A DNA stretch of 64,000 nt from Brevundimonas huaxiensis (GCF_014218725.1 NZ_JABBJE010000001.1:124001-188000); one strand, 5' to 3'; shown: positions 27,527 to 36,461, numbered from the stretch's first letter. Numbers and translations are program-made. Notes: generated by a model not told the origin, from the letters alone.

Positions 27527-27955
27527 TCAGCCGGCGCAGCGATCGGCGAAGCGACGCAGCTTGGCCATGTGCGGACGTTCGACGGTGATCGTGCTGGCGT
27601 CGTCGCCGACGGCGATCGTCATCCGGCCGTTCGACACGAAGGCGGAAAAGGCGGGGTGGTCGACGGGGATGGCCGTCTCCAGCTTGCCGCCACGCCCGAC
27701 GCGCGCCTCGCTCGTCGCGGTCGACCCGCCTGAGGTGATGCGCGCAAAGCCGGCGGACGCATCCTCGCCATAGACCGCGACCGAGACCGCGCCCGAACCC
27801 GGCAGGCATTGCAGCGTGGCGCGCAGGCTGGCGGTGTCGGGGATATCGTTGGCCAGGACCATCGGTCCCTCGCCCTCGTACAGGCTCCAGGTCCAGCCTG
27901 CGCCGGGCGCAGTCTGTATCGCGGCCGCCATCAGGGCGGAGAGTATCAGCATCAT
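27527..27955 (-). CDS. Hypothetical secreted protein, related to its neighbour
   Basis: A 142-residue protein with an N-terminal signal segment (MMLILSALMAAAIQTAPG) and a beta-rich domain containing LRATLQCLPGSGAVSVAVYG and a C-terminal Cys (FADRCAG). It ends 11 bases before the start of the lipoprotein gene 27015-27515 and shares its domain pattern. I do not recognise the family. Confidence 0.65.
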   Translation of the reverse strand: MMLILSALMAAAIQTAPGAGWTWSLYEGEGPMVLANDIPDTASLRATLQCLPGSGAVSVAVYGEDASAGFARITSGGSTATSEARVGRGGKLETAIPVDHPAFSAFVSNGRMTIAVGDDASTITVERPHMAKLRRFADRCAG

Positions 27956-27969
27956 GTGTCAGCCCCCGC

Positions 27970-27987
27970 CGACGACGCGCGTCGTCG
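27970..27987. promoter_or_regulatory. Perfect 18-bp palindrome upstream of 27955 gene
   Basis: CGACGACGC joined directly to its complement GCGTCGTCG, 15 bases upstream of the start codon of the small secreted protein. It could be an operator or a hairpin ending the flgH transcript; it has no T run. The remaining bases up to flgH at 28098 show nothing else. Confidence 0.4.
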
Positions 27988-28097
27988 CGTCGCCTTCAAT
28001 GTCGTCAGGCGCGGCTGTGACCGCAAGAGATCGGACGACCGCATTTCCCTTGAACGCGGTTATCCGTCAGCAGTTCAACCCGCAGGGTCGGCGCGCG

Positions 28098-28820
28098 TCA
28101 GAACGGGCTGAAGCGTTCCGCCAGCGCCTGACCCACGGGCGGGGCCTGGACGCGGCTGACGTCGCCACGACCGCCGTAGGAGATGCGCGCCTCGGCGATC
28201 TGGGTGTGGTTGATGGCGTTGGCTGATGAGATGTCCTCGGGACGGACGATGCCGGCGACGGTCAGTTCGCGGACCTCGCGGTTGGTGCGCACTTCCTGCC
28301 GACCCTGGATCACCAGATTGCCGTTGGCCAAGACGTCGGTGACGACGGCGGCGATGGTCAGCGACACCTTTTCAGCGCGGGTGACCGAACCATTGCCCGA
28401 CGACTTCAGATCGCCTTCCATGCCGACCATCTTCGACGGATCAAAGCCGCCGGGGAAGGCGCGGCCCAGGCTGCTTTCCAGGCCGAACAGGTTGCTGACG
28501 CCGGCGTTGATCTCGTTGGAGCGCGAGCGCTGGGTCGAGTTCTGGGTCTGGGCGCGATCATCGATGTCGATCTTGACCGTCAGGATGTCGCCGATATGGC
28601 GCGCGCGCTGGTCGCCGAAGAAGGTGCGGGCGCCCGTGCGCCACAGGCTGTTGGCGCTGGCTGGCGTGGTCTCGCGCGCGGGCAGATAGGCTTGCTGCGC
28701 CGGGATCAAAGCGGCGGGATAGCCGATGGGGGCCAGTTCCGGACCGCGCACCGTTTCGGCGACGGTCGAGCAGGCGGCGAGCGGGGCGAGGGCGGCAAGG
28801 ATCAGGACGGCTTTACGCAT
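28098..28820 (-). CDS. flgH: Flagellar L-ring protein FlgH
   Basis: FlgH forms the outer-membrane L ring around the flagellar rod. The 240-residue lipoprotein has the signal LAALAPLAACST (lipid Cys) and conserved segments SLWRTGARTFFGDQRARHIGDILTVKI and NLVIQGRQEVRTNREVRELTVAGIVRPEDI. It is the last gene of the flgF-flgG-flgA-flgH unit, read leftward. Confidence 0.95.
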   Translation of the reverse strand: MRKAVLILAALAPLAACSTVAETVRGPELAPIGYPAALIPAQQAYLPARETTPASANSLWRTGARTFFGDQRARHIGDILTVKIDIDDRAQTQNSTQRSRSNEINAGVSNLFGLESSLGRAFPGGFDPSKMVGMEGDLKSSGNGSVTRAEKVSLTIAAVVTDVLANGNLVIQGRQEVRTNREVRELTVAGIVRPEDISSANAINHTQIAEARISYGGRGDVSRVQAPPVGQALAERFSPF

Positions 28821-28832
28821 GACTGGGATTCC

Positions 28833-29447
28833 CTAGCGGGCGGCGAACTGTTGGGGATTGGCGCGGGCCATGTCGGCGCCGGGGCCGGCGATGGCCTGGC
28901 CGGGACCGGAGGCGACCGCATCGATGATGCGGTTGGAGGCTGTGTTCATAACGGCGACCGGCTCACCCAGACCGGCGCTGCGCATGGCCTTGCCCATGAC
29001 GGCCAGGTTCACGCCGCCGACCTGATAGGTGACACGCACCATGTCGTTGCGGGCGATGACCTGCGGCGCGGCGCCGGGGCGATAGGCAGCGCGGGCGGTG
29101 GGCTGGACGGCCAGGACGGTATCCGCCGGCGTGGCCTCGGCCACGGTCTGAACGGGTCCTGCCGAACGGCGCACGGCGACGCGGCGCAGGCCGTTCGGAT
29201 TGCTCCAGTCCAGGCCCGCCTGACGCGCCTGGGCCTGAAGTTGACCGGCGTCCAGCACGACCGAGGGACCGACGCGTTCGGCGACGGCGACATTGGCCGC
29301 AGCGCCCGCCCCCTCGAAAATGTCGCCCAGGGTGACGCGACCGTCGTCGTCAACAGGGTTGGCGCGTAGCACGACCGGGTTGGCGAGGGCGGCGCCGGCG
29401 AAGGCGCTGACGGCGGCGGCGAGCAGCAGGGAACGGATCATGGTCAT
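28833..29447 (-). CDS. flgA: Flagellar P-ring assembly protein FlgA
   Basis: FlgA is a periplasmic chaperone for P-ring (FlgI) assembly. The 204-residue protein has a signal peptide (SLLLAAAVSAFAGAALA) and the C-terminal SAF-type domain with VIARNDMVRVTYQVGGVNLAVMGKAM, plus PVAVMNTASNRIIDAVASGPG. It lies between flgG and flgH, 4 and 12 bases from them. Confidence 0.92.
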   Translation of the reverse strand: MTMIRSLLLAAAVSAFAGAALANPVVLRANPVDDDGRVTLGDIFEGAGAAANVAVAERVGPSVVLDAGQLQAQARQAGLDWSNPNGLRRVAVRRSAGPVQTVAEATPADTVLAVQPTARAAYRPGAAPQVIARNDMVRVTYQVGGVNLAVMGKAMRSAGLGEPVAVMNTASNRIIDAVASGPGQAIAGPGADMARANPQQFAAR

Positions 29448-29451
29448 GGCC

Positions 29452-30240
29452 CTAGCCCTTCACTTGCGAGGCGACCGACAGCATCTGGTCGGCGGTACTG
29501 ATGACCTTGGAGTTCATCTCATAGGCGCGCTGGGCCACGATCAGGGCGCTGATTTCCGCCACCGCATCGACGTTCGACGCCTCGGTGTAGTTCTGCATGA
29601 TCTGGCCATAACCGGCGTCGCCGGGCGTGCCGACGATGGCCGGGCCGGACGCGGCGGTCTCCAGCAACAGGTTGTCGCCGATGGCTTCCAGGCCGGCTTC
29701 ATTGAAGAAGCTGGCCAGTTCGATCTGCCCGACCGTGGTCGGGGCGGGCTGTCCGGCCTGGGTGACCTGAACCAGGCCGGTCTTGGAGATGGACACCTTG
29801 GTCGCGTCCTGCGGGATGGTGATCGCCGGCTCCAGCAGATAGCCGTCGTCGGTCACCATCTGGCCTTCTGGATTGACCTGCAGATTGCCGGCGCGGGTGT
29901 AGGCCTTTTCGCCGGAAGGCAGGCTGATCTGGAAATAGCCCTTGCCGTCGATGGCCATGTCATAGGGGTTGCCGGTCATCTGCGGCGTGCCCTGCTCGGT
30001 AACGCGATAGACAGCCCCCGCCTTGACGCCCGCGCCGATCTGGATGCCGGTCGGAACCACGGTGCCGGAGGCCGAGGACTGGGCCCCCATGCGTTCGACG
30101 TTCTGGTACAGCAGGTCCTGGAACTCGGCGCGCTGCTTCTTGAAGCCCACCGTGTTCATGTTGGCGATGTTGTTGGAGATGACCTCCACGTTCAGCTGCT
30201 GGGCGGCCATGCCCGAGGCTGCAGTGCGAAGTGCGCGCAT
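29452..30240 (-). CDS. flgG: Flagellar distal rod protein FlgG
   Basis: FlgG forms the distal rod. The 262-residue protein has the N-terminal rod motif NVEVISNNIANMNTVGFKKQ and the C-terminal NYTEASNVDAVAEISALIVAQRAYEMNSKVI, both diagnostic. The length is standard. It follows flgF by 14 bases. Confidence 0.97.
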   Translation of the reverse strand: MRALRTAASGMAAQQLNVEVISNNIANMNTVGFKKQRAEFQDLLYQNVERMGAQSSASGTVVPTGIQIGAGVKAGAVYRVTEQGTPQMTGNPYDMAIDGKGYFQISLPSGEKAYTRAGNLQVNPEGQMVTDDGYLLEPAITIPQDATKVSISKTGLVQVTQAGQPAPTTVGQIELASFFNEAGLEAIGDNLLLETAASGPAIVGTPGDAGYGQIMQNYTEASNVDAVAEISALIVAQRAYEMNSKVISTADQMLSVASQVKG

Positions 30241-30254
30241 CTTGAGGGGCTCCC

Positions 30255-30995
30255 TTAAGCGGCCTTGCCGAGGCGCTCGACAGCGCGACGGCTTAGGTCG
30301 TTGGTGTTGTCGATCATGCGCGACACGCTCTCGTAGGCGCGGCTGATTTCGACGAGATTGGTGATTTCGATCAACGGATTGACGTTGGAGGACTCCAGCG
30401 AGCCCTGATGAACCTGGGCGTCGGCGGCCTCGATCGGCTGGGCGTTGGACGTATTGCGGTAGAGGCTGTCGCCGCCCTTTTCGAGCACGCCCAGCGTATC
30501 GAAACGCACGACCGACAGCCGGCCGGTGACCTGTCCGTTCTGGGTTATGGTGCCGTCGGCGCCGACGCTGGGCGCGCCGAGCGCGGGATCCAGCACGATC
30601 TCCGCGCCCCCGCCAAGGACGGCCTGACCCTGTTTGGTGGTCAGACGCCCTTCCGGATCCAGGGTGAAGGCGCCGTCGCGGGTGTAGGCCTCGCCGTTGG
30701 CGCCGTCACGCACGGTGAAGAAGGCGCCTTCGCCGGAAATCGCAAAGTCCAGCGAGCGGCCCGTCTGCTGCATCGAACCCTGGCCGAAGTCGCGGCCGAC
30801 GCCGTTGTCCAGCACGAAGCTGGCCGACGGGCGGATCGAGTCGTTGCGCGCCCGCTGACCGATCTCGGTCCCCAGCATCAGCTGCTCGACCTTGAAGCCG
30901 GTGGTGTTGGCGTTGGCGACGTTGTTGGCCACGATGTCCAGTTCGCGACGCAGCGTCATCTGGCGTGACAGTCCGATATAGGCGGCGTTTTCCAC
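30255..30995 (-). CDS. flgF: Flagellar proximal rod protein FlgF
   Basis: FlgF is a rod protein. The 246-residue product has the N-terminal DIVANNVANANTTGFKVEQ and the C-terminal ESSNVNPLIEITNLVEISRAYESV. It is the first gene of the leftward unit and is preceded by a near-perfect sigma-54 promoter 31 bases upstream of the start codon. Confidence 0.95.
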   Translation of the reverse strand: MENAAYIGLSRQMTLRRELDIVANNVANANTTGFKVEQLMLGTEIGQRARNDSIRPSASFVLDNGVGRDFGQGSMQQTGRSLDFAISGEGAFFTVRDGANGEAYTRDGAFTLDPEGRLTTKQGQAVLGGGAEIVLDPALGAPSVGADGTITQNGQVTGRLSVVRFDTLGVLEKGGDSLYRNTSNAQPIEAADAQVHQGSLESSNVNPLIEITNLVEISRAYESVSRMIDNTNDLSRRAVERLGKAA

Positions 30996-31025
30996 GAGAG
31001 GCGTGCTCCTTCGCCTCAGCCTCTC

Positions 31026-31040
31026 GCAACGGCCGTGCCA
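31026..31040 (-). promoter_or_regulatory. Sigma-54 promoter of the flgF operon
   Basis: On the minus strand the sequence reads TGGCACGGCCGTTGC, an exact match to the TGGCAC-N5-TTGC consensus (GG at -24, GC at -12). Transcription would begin near 31014, about 20 bases before the flgF start. FlbD, encoded at 3068-4480, is the expected activator. Confidence 0.9.
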
Positions 31041-31093
31041 ACAGGGTTAATTCAGGCGGAATGCGGGTTTGAACGGGATCGGGTCGCTTCCGA

Positions 31094-31110
31094 CCCGGCA
31101 AATCCTGCCC
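31094..31110. promoter_or_regulatory. Candidate FlbD enhancer (ftr-like dyad)
   Basis: CCCGGCA-AATCC-TGCCC contains the perfect dyad GGCA-N5-TGCC and lies about 80-95 bases upstream of the predicted flgF transcription start, where ftr enhancers sit in Caulobacter. Assignment is by position and symmetry, not by a verified consensus. Confidence 0.5.
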
Positions 31111-31114
31111 ATTG

Positions 31115-31130
31115 TAAACGTCGCGTTAAC
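31115..31130 (+). promoter_or_regulatory. Degenerate CtrA box upstream of fliL
   Basis: TAAA-N7-TTAAC, one mismatch from the CtrA consensus TTAA-N7-TTAAC, 46 bases upstream of the fliL ATG. In Caulobacter fliL is a CtrA-controlled class II gene, which fits. Confidence 0.5.
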
Positions 31131-31175
31131 CAAACCGGACGATCCTCGTCATGAGAGAGTCTCCGGGGCGCGCGC

Positions 31176-31844
31176 ATGTTCAAGTTCGGCAAGAAGAAGG
31201 GTGCGCCTGCGGCCGACGCCGACGCCAATCTGCCGGCCGTGACCGAAGGCGAGGTCGCCGAGGGCGACGCCGCCGCGCCCAAGAAAAAGAAAATCCCGCT
31301 GCTGTTCATCATCGCGCCGGTCGCCCTGTTGGTGCTGGGCGGCGGGGGGGCGGCCGCCTTCTTCATGCTGAAGCCCAAGCCCGCCGAAGCGCACGGCGCC
31401 GAGGCCGAAGCCGGCCACGGAGAAGAGAAGGCCGATAAGGCCGAAAAAAAGGAAGAGAAGAAGGAAGGCGGCGGTCACGGCGGCGGCAAGGAAGGCGAGG
31501 CTGATCCTGCGCTGGGCGTCATTTCTGAAGGGCCGGATGGCGTGACCTTCTACACCCTGCCCGACATGGTCATGAACATTCAGTCGCCCGACGGCCGTCC
31601 GACCTTCCTTAAACTGAAGCTGACGCTGGAGATGCAGGACGCCGAGGTGGCGACCCATCTGCAGGAAGAGATGCCCCGTCTGCAGGACATGTTCACCGGC
31701 TTCGTGCGCGAACTGCGCCCTGAGGACCTCAGCGGCTCGGCCGGCACCTATCAGCTGCGCGCTGAGATTCTGCGCCGCGTCAATCTGATCGCCGCTCCGG
31801 GCAAGATCGACGCCGTGCTGATCGAAGAAATGCTGGTGCAATAG
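31176..31844 (+). CDS. fliL: Flagellar basal body protein FliL
   Basis: FliL is an inner-membrane protein that surrounds or stabilises the stator. The 222-residue protein has a Lys/Ala-rich N-terminus, one membrane helix (IPLLFIIAPVALLVLGGGGA), a long Glu/Lys/Gly/His-rich linker, and the FliL domain (YTLPDMVMNIQSPDGRPTFL, KLKLTLEM). It is divergent from flgF and precedes fliM by 2 bases. Confidence 0.93.
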   Translation: MFKFGKKKGAPAADADANLPAVTEGEVAEGDAAAPKKKKIPLLFIIAPVALLVLGGGGAAAFFMLKPKPAEAHGAEAEAGHGEEKADKAEKKEEKKEGGGHGGGKEGEADPALGVISEGPDGVTFYTLPDMVMNIQSPDGRPTFLKLKLTLEMQDAEVATHLQEEMPRLQDMFTGFVRELRPEDLSGSAGTYQLRAEILRRVNLIAAPGKIDAVLIEEMLVQ

Positions 31845-31846
31845 GC

Positions 31847-32890
31847 ATGACGGACGCGGCGCAACTCGATCCGTTCGGCGGTCTGGGCGATCCTGGCGAC
31901 GCCCTGTCCGAACGCGTCCTGAACCAGGATGAAATCGACAGCCTGCTGGGCTTCGATCTGGGCGACGACGACGGTTCCGAACGCTCGGGCATCCGGGCCA
32001 TCATCAACTCCGCGCTCGTCAGCTACGAGCGTCTGCCGATGCTGGAGATCGTGTTCGACCGCTTGGTGCGGTTGATGACGACCAGCCTTCGCAACTTCAC
32101 CTCCGACAACGTCGAAGTCAGCCTGGACAATATCTCGTCGATCCGGTTCGGCGACTATCTGAACTCGATCCCGCTGCCGGCCATCCTGGCGGTGTTCCGC
32201 GCCGAAGAGCTGGACAACTACGGCCTGCTGACCGTCGATTCCAACCTGATCTATTCGATCGTCGATGTGCTGCTAGGCGGTCGTCGCGGCACGGCGGCGC
32301 TGCGCATCGAAGGCCGGCCCTACACCACCATCGAGCGAGTGCTGGTGCAGCGGATGGTCGAGGTGGTGCTGAACGACGCGCGCCAGGCGTTCGAGCCGCT
32401 GACCCCGGTCCACTTCAACCTGGACCGCTTGGAAACCAACCCGCGCTTCGCCGCCATCGCGCGTCCCGCCAACGCCGCCATCCTGATCAAGCTGCGGATC
32501 GACATGGAGGATCGCGGCGGTCGCATCGAACTGCTGCTGCCCTATGCGACGCTGGAGCCGATCCGCAAGATGCTGCTGCAGCAGTTCATGGGCGAGAAGT
32601 TCGGCCGCGACAACATCTGGGAAGGCCACTTGGCCACCGAGATCTGGACGACCGAAACCGAAGTCCGCGCGGTCCTGGACGAACAGCAGATGCCTCTGTC
32701 CAGCGTGCTGAACCTCAAGGTCGGCGACACGATGATGCTGAACGCCACGCCGGATTCCGAGGTCTCGATCCGCGCCGGCTCCATTCCGCTGACCACCGGC
32801 CGCATGGGGCGCAAGGGCCAGCACATCGCCATACGCGTCGAAGGGCCGGTCAATCCGGAAGTCGCCGCCCGCCTGGGAGTGAACGTCTGA
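31847..32890 (+). CDS. fliM: Flagellar motor switch protein FliM
   Basis: The 347-residue C-ring protein has the N-terminal CheY-binding helix VLNQDEIDSLLGF, the middle CheC-like domain beginning LPMLEIVFDRLVRLMTTSLR, and a C-terminal FliN-like domain. It is preceded by fliL and its stop overlaps the next ATG by one base. FliN is encoded separately at 2699. Confidence 0.97.
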   Translation: MTDAAQLDPFGGLGDPGDALSERVLNQDEIDSLLGFDLGDDDGSERSGIRAIINSALVSYERLPMLEIVFDRLVRLMTTSLRNFTSDNVEVSLDNISSIRFGDYLNSIPLPAILAVFRAEELDNYGLLTVDSNLIYSIVDVLLGGRRGTAALRIEGRPYTTIERVLVQRMVEVVLNDARQAFEPLTPVHFNLDRLETNPRFAAIARPANAAILIKLRIDMEDRGGRIELLLPYATLEPIRKMLLQQFMGEKFGRDNIWEGHLATEIWTTETEVRAVLDEQQMPLSSVLNLKVGDTMMLNATPDSEVSIRAGSIPLTTGRMGRKGQHIAIRVEGPVNPEVAARLGVNV

Positions 32891-33471
32891 TGGCCGGAAT
32901 GATCATGGACGGCGTGCTGATGGTGCTGCTGATCGCGGCGGTCGGTTACGGCATCAAGCTGGAACGCAAGCTAGCCACCCTGCGCGCCGGACAGCTGGCC
33001 TTCGCCCAGGCCGTCACCGAACTGAACGCCGCCGCAGGCCGCGCCGAAAACGCCCTGGCCACCCTTCGCGCCTCGGGTCAGGAAACGGACCTGCTTCATG
33101 ATCGGATCATCAAGGCGCGAGAGGTCAAGGCCCAGTTGGAGACCCTCATCGCCCGCGCGCCGGCCATGGCGCCGGCGCGGATCGTCGAGGACGAGCCCGT
33201 TCATCGCGCGACGCCGGCCGCCCTGGCTCCGGCGCCGGCCGCGACCGAAGACGAGGCGCGGGCCGAGCGTATGGCGGCCCTGGCGCAACGAATCCAGGGA
33301 CTGGCCAGTCCCGCTTCGAGCCGTCGCAATGAAGCCGTCGCCCCCGCCGGGCGCGACAATGTCGCCGCTATCGTTCAGGCCCTGACGGCCGGACGCTCCG
33401 CTAACCATTCCGCCAAACAAAGCCTCAACGCCGCGCGTCGTAATCTCGACGACGACCTGTTCGCCGCCTGA
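32890..33471 (+). CDS. DUF6468 flagellar-cluster membrane protein
   Basis: A 193-residue protein with one N-terminal membrane helix (MIMDGVLMVLLIAAVGYGI), a predicted coiled coil (about 28-95, ERKLATLRAGQLAFAQAV), and an Ala/Pro-rich tail. The pattern matches DUF6468, a family found just downstream of fliM in Alphaproteobacteria. Its function is unknown; location suggests a role in the motor or switch. The start overlaps the fliM stop. Confidence 0.8.
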   Translation: MAGMIMDGVLMVLLIAAVGYGIKLERKLATLRAGQLAFAQAVTELNAAAGRAENALATLRASGQETDLLHDRIIKAREVKAQLETLIARAPAMAPARIVEDEPVHRATPAALAPAPAATEDEARAERMAALAQRIQGLASPASSRRNEAVAPAGRDNVAAIVQALTAGRSANHSAKQSLNAARRNLDDDLFAA

Positions 33472-33488
33472 GTTCGGAACCCCATTTC

Positions 33489-34409
33489 ATGGCCCGCCTT
33501 CCCCGCATCCTGCCCCTGATCGCCATCGCCATCGGCGGGGTCGTCGCCGTGCGCGCCGTCGGCGTCGCGCCTGGCCTGTTCGACGGGGCCAAGGCCTGGG
33601 CCGAGGAGGCGGTTCCCGCTGCGGCCGGCGCGCCGCCCAAGCCGGCTCTGCCCGGCACCTGTTCCGCCCTGTCTCCCGAACAGCTGGCCCAGCAGGCCGG
33701 GATTTCGCCGGCCGAGCTGAAGATCATCCAGTCGTTGTCGCAGCGTCGCGCGGCGCTGGATGCGCGGGATCAGGACTTCGCCACCACCCTGCCGCTGATG
33801 GTCGCCGCCGAGCAGAAGCTGGACGCCAAGGTCAAGGCGCTGGAAGCCCTGAAGGCTGAGATGAAGCAGATGCTCGGCCAGGTCGACGAGCGCGAGAAGG
33901 CCGAGATCGACCGTCTGGTTCAGGTCTATTCCGCCATGCGTCCCAAGGAGGCCGCCCCGGTCATGGCCGCGCTGGAGGACCGGGTGCGCCTGCCGGTCGC
34001 CGCCGCCATGCGTCCGCGCACCCTGGCCGCCATCATGGCCCAGATGAGCGCGCCGCAGGCCAAGGAGCTGACCGAAAAACTCGCCGCCCGCTTCCAGGCC
34101 CAGCAGATGGCCGCCCGCGCCGCCGCCGCCGAGGCTGCGACGCCTCTGGCCGCGACGCCCTCCGCTGCTGCGCCCGCCGCCACGACGCCGCCTGCGACGC
34201 CGACGGCTCAGCCTGCCGCCGCCCCGACGACCCGTCCGACGCCGCGCCCGGCCGCCAACCGTCCTGCTGCGCGACCGGCGGCTCGCCCGACCGCGACCCC
34301 GGCGCGTCGTCCCGCCGCCACGCCTGCGGCGGCTCCCGCTGCGGCCGGCCCGCAGCCCTATCAGCCGTCCGCCGCCCCCAACGCCCAGCCCCGTCAAACT
34401 GTGCAGTAA
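33489..34409 (+). CDS. MotE-like flagellar protein
   Basis: A 306-residue protein with an N-terminal hydrophobic helix (ILPLIAIAIGGVVAVRAVGV), a coiled coil (about 80-140), then the MotE/MgtE-N-like segment VYSAMRPKEAAPVMAALEDR and LAAIMAQMSAPQAKELTEKL. MotE proteins chaperone the periplasmic stator-associated protein MotC. The last hundred residues are an Ala/Pro/Thr/Arg-rich low-complexity tail, probably disordered. It lies at the end of the fliL-fliM unit. Confidence 0.82.
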   Translation: MARLPRILPLIAIAIGGVVAVRAVGVAPGLFDGAKAWAEEAVPAAAGAPPKPALPGTCSALSPEQLAQQAGISPAELKIIQSLSQRRAALDARDQDFATTLPLMVAAEQKLDAKVKALEALKAEMKQMLGQVDEREKAEIDRLVQVYSAMRPKEAAPVMAALEDRVRLPVAAAMRPRTLAAIMAQMSAPQAKELTEKLAARFQAQQMAARAAAAEAATPLAATPSAAAPAATTPPATPTAQPAAAPTTRPTPRPAANRPAARPAARPTATPARRPAATPAAAPAAAGPQPYQPSAAPNAQPRQTVQ

Positions 34410-34516
34410 CCTTAAGTGTGATCGGTGGACGGACGTTTCGTCTCGACAGCGCGCGCTGTTCGACCAATGATCTTCGAACGCTCCGCCAGAGAGCGATGAC
34501 ATCGAGGATCCACGCC

Positions 34517-34636
34517 ATGATCGGCGAACTGCTTTACGTGGCGCACCGCATGCGCCGGGCCATCATACTCGCCGTTCCGGCGGTCGGAACCGTGATGATG
34601 GCCGCCGTCGCCCAGCACTATCATCTGCTGCCCTAA
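34517..34636 (+). CDS. Possible small membrane protein
   Basis: A 39-residue frame with a basic N-terminal part and one hydrophobic segment (RAIILAVPAVGTVMMAAVAQ). An upstream in-frame ATG at 34496 is possible. It occupies the otherwise empty 320 bases between the MotE-like gene and the DUF3297 gene. No homologue is recognised, and it could be chance. Confidence 0.35.
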   Translation: MIGELLYVAHRMRRAIILAVPAVGTVMMAAVAQHYHLLP

Positions 34637-34732
34637 AGGTCTTCGAGCTCGGTTTGGCCCGGTTTCGGATTGGCAGGGCGCGCCTGCGCGTCTATCACCG
34701 CGCCTTCCCGAGATCTGAGCCCGACCAACGCC

Positions 34733-34972
34733 ATGTCCGACACGCCCCCCGATCGCCTTTCGGTCGACCCGTCCAGCCCGCACCACGACGCCGAGGTTCT
34801 GCAACGCGGCGTCGGCGTTCGCTTCAAGGGCGAAGAGAAGACCAATGTCGAGGAATATTGCGTGTCCGAAGGCTGGGTGCGCCTGGCGCTCGGCAACCGC
34901 GTGGATCGCAAGGGCAAGGCTCTGACCGTGAAACTGCAGGGTCCGGTCGAACCCTATTTCCAGAACGACTGA
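34733..34972 (+). CDS. DUF3297 family protein
   Basis: A 79-residue soluble protein with the DUF3297 pattern: DRLSVDPSSPHHDAEVLQRG, VGVRFKGEEKTNVEEYCV, SEGWVRLALGNRVDRKGK. Members are small, conserved in Proteobacteria and uncharacterised. The ATG at 34733 gives the usual length. It stands alone between flagellar genes and an M28 peptidase. Confidence 0.85.
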   Translation: MSDTPPDRLSVDPSSPHHDAEVLQRGVGVRFKGEEKTNVEEYCVSEGWVRLALGNRVDRKGKALTVKLQGPVEPYFQND

Positions 34973-35015
34973 ACCTACCTAGGGTCCGGCTCTCATCTGA
35001 GTCCGGAGCCTGCAA

Positions 35016-36461
35016 ATGTCCATTCGTCTGCTGACCGCCAGCGCCGTCGCCCTGGGTCTTGTCGCGTTTATCCCGGCGGCCCATGCTCAGGATGCGGCGA
35101 CGGTGCAGCAAGCGATCGTCGTGCGCGACGCCGCGATGCGTTCGAACATCGCCATGGACTATGTCACCCAGCTGACGACGCGGTTCGGCGCGCGCCCGGC
35201 GGGTTCGCGCTCCGAACAGCAGGCCGCCGCCTGGGCCGCCGACTATCTGCGCGCCAACGGCTTCCAGAACGTCCGCATCGAAGAGTTCCCGCTGGTCGGA
35301 TGGGAGAGGGGCGAAAGCTCGGCCGCCATCGTCGGCGACAACGCCCAGGCCCTGGTCGCTGCGGCGCTCGGACACTCGCCGGCCACGCCAAGAGGCGGCG
35401 TCGAGGCGGAAATCGTGCGTTTCTCCACCTTCGAAGACCTGCAGGCCGCGCCCGAGGCCGCCGTCCGCGGCAAGATCGTTTATGTCGATCTGGGCCAGAT
35501 GCACCCGATGCAGGACGGCTCCGGCTATGGTCCCCAGACCCGCGTGCGCGGCGCCGGCCCCGGCGTGGCGGCGGCCAAGGGCGCGGCGGCCTTCGTCATG
35601 CGCTCTGTCGGCTCTGACGAGGACCGGATGCCTCATACCGGCACCACCCGCTATGTCGACGGCAAGCCGACCATTCCCGCCTTCGCCCTGGCCGCGCCCG
35701 ACGCCGATCAGGTCAGCCGCCTGGTCGCCCTGGGTGAGCCGGTGCGCCTGCGCCTGACCTCGACCGCCCGCACCTATCGCACCACCAGCCAGAATGTGAT
35801 CGGCGATCTGCCCGGCGCCACGCGCCCCGACGAGATCATCGTCCTGGGGTCGCACATGGACAGTTGGGACCTGGGCACCGGCGCCATCGACGACGGGGCA
35901 GGGGGCGCCATCACCGTCGCCGCCGCCAAGGCCATCGCCGACAGCGGCCGCCGTCCGGCCCGCACCTTGCGCGTCATCCTCTACGGTTCGGAAGAAGTGG
36001 CCCAGCCGACCGCCCAGACCGGCAACGGCGGCGGCGTCTACGCCCGCGGCCAGGGCGCGGCGCTGGACAAGCACATCATCGCCGGCGAGAGCGATTTCGG
36101 CGCCGACCGCGTCTATGCCCTGCGCCTGCCCGCCGGCGCGCAAGGCTCGGAATTCCAGAAGGCCGCGACCCGCGTCCTCTATCCGATCGGCGTCCTGGCC
36201 TCGGATCGTGTCGAGACCGAAGGCGGCGTCGATGTCGGGCCGATGGGTCCGCTGGGCGTGCCCTTCTTCGGTCTGGCCCAGGACGGAACCCGCTATTTCG
36301 ATCTGCACCACACCGCCAACGACACCCTGGACAAGATCGACCCGGCGCAACTGAACCAGAACGTCGCCGCCTGGGCCGGCCTGCTGTGGCTGATCGCCGA
36401 TTCGGACGTGGACTTCCGGGCGATGAGGCCCGCGACCACGCCGTCGACCCCGGCACGCTGA
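35016..36461 (+). CDS. M28 family zinc peptidase (carboxypeptidase Q-like)
   Basis: A 481-residue secreted protein with a signal peptide ending AAHAQD. The M28 metal ligands are visible: His and Asp in GSHMDSWDLGTGAIDDGAGG, Glu-Glu in YGSEEVAQ, Asp in AGESDFGADRV and His in FDLHHTANDTLDKI. The overall plan (N-terminal part, PA-like insert with GKIVYVDLGQM, C-terminal peptidase) matches plasma glutamate carboxypeptidase-like enzymes. It is the last intact host gene before the tRNA-Leu gene holding the mobile element. Confidence 0.93.
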   Translation: MSIRLLTASAVALGLVAFIPAAHAQDAATVQQAIVVRDAAMRSNIAMDYVTQLTTRFGARPAGSRSEQQAAAWAADYLRANGFQNVRIEEFPLVGWERGESSAAIVGDNAQALVAAALGHSPATPRGGVEAEIVRFSTFEDLQAAPEAAVRGKIVYVDLGQMHPMQDGSGYGPQTRVRGAGPGVAAAKGAAAFVMRSVGSDEDRMPHTGTTRYVDGKPTIPAFALAAPDADQVSRLVALGEPVRLRLTSTARTYRTTSQNVIGDLPGATRPDEIIVLGSHMDSWDLGTGAIDDGAGGAITVAAAKAIADSGRRPARTLRVILYGSEEVAQPTAQTGNGGGVYARGQGAALDKHIIAGESDFGADRVYALRLPAGAQGSEFQKAATRVLYPIGVLASDRVETEGGVDVGPMGPLGVPFFGLAQDGTRYFDLHHTANDTLDKIDPAQLNQNVAAWAGLLWLIADSDVDFRAMRPATTPSTPAR

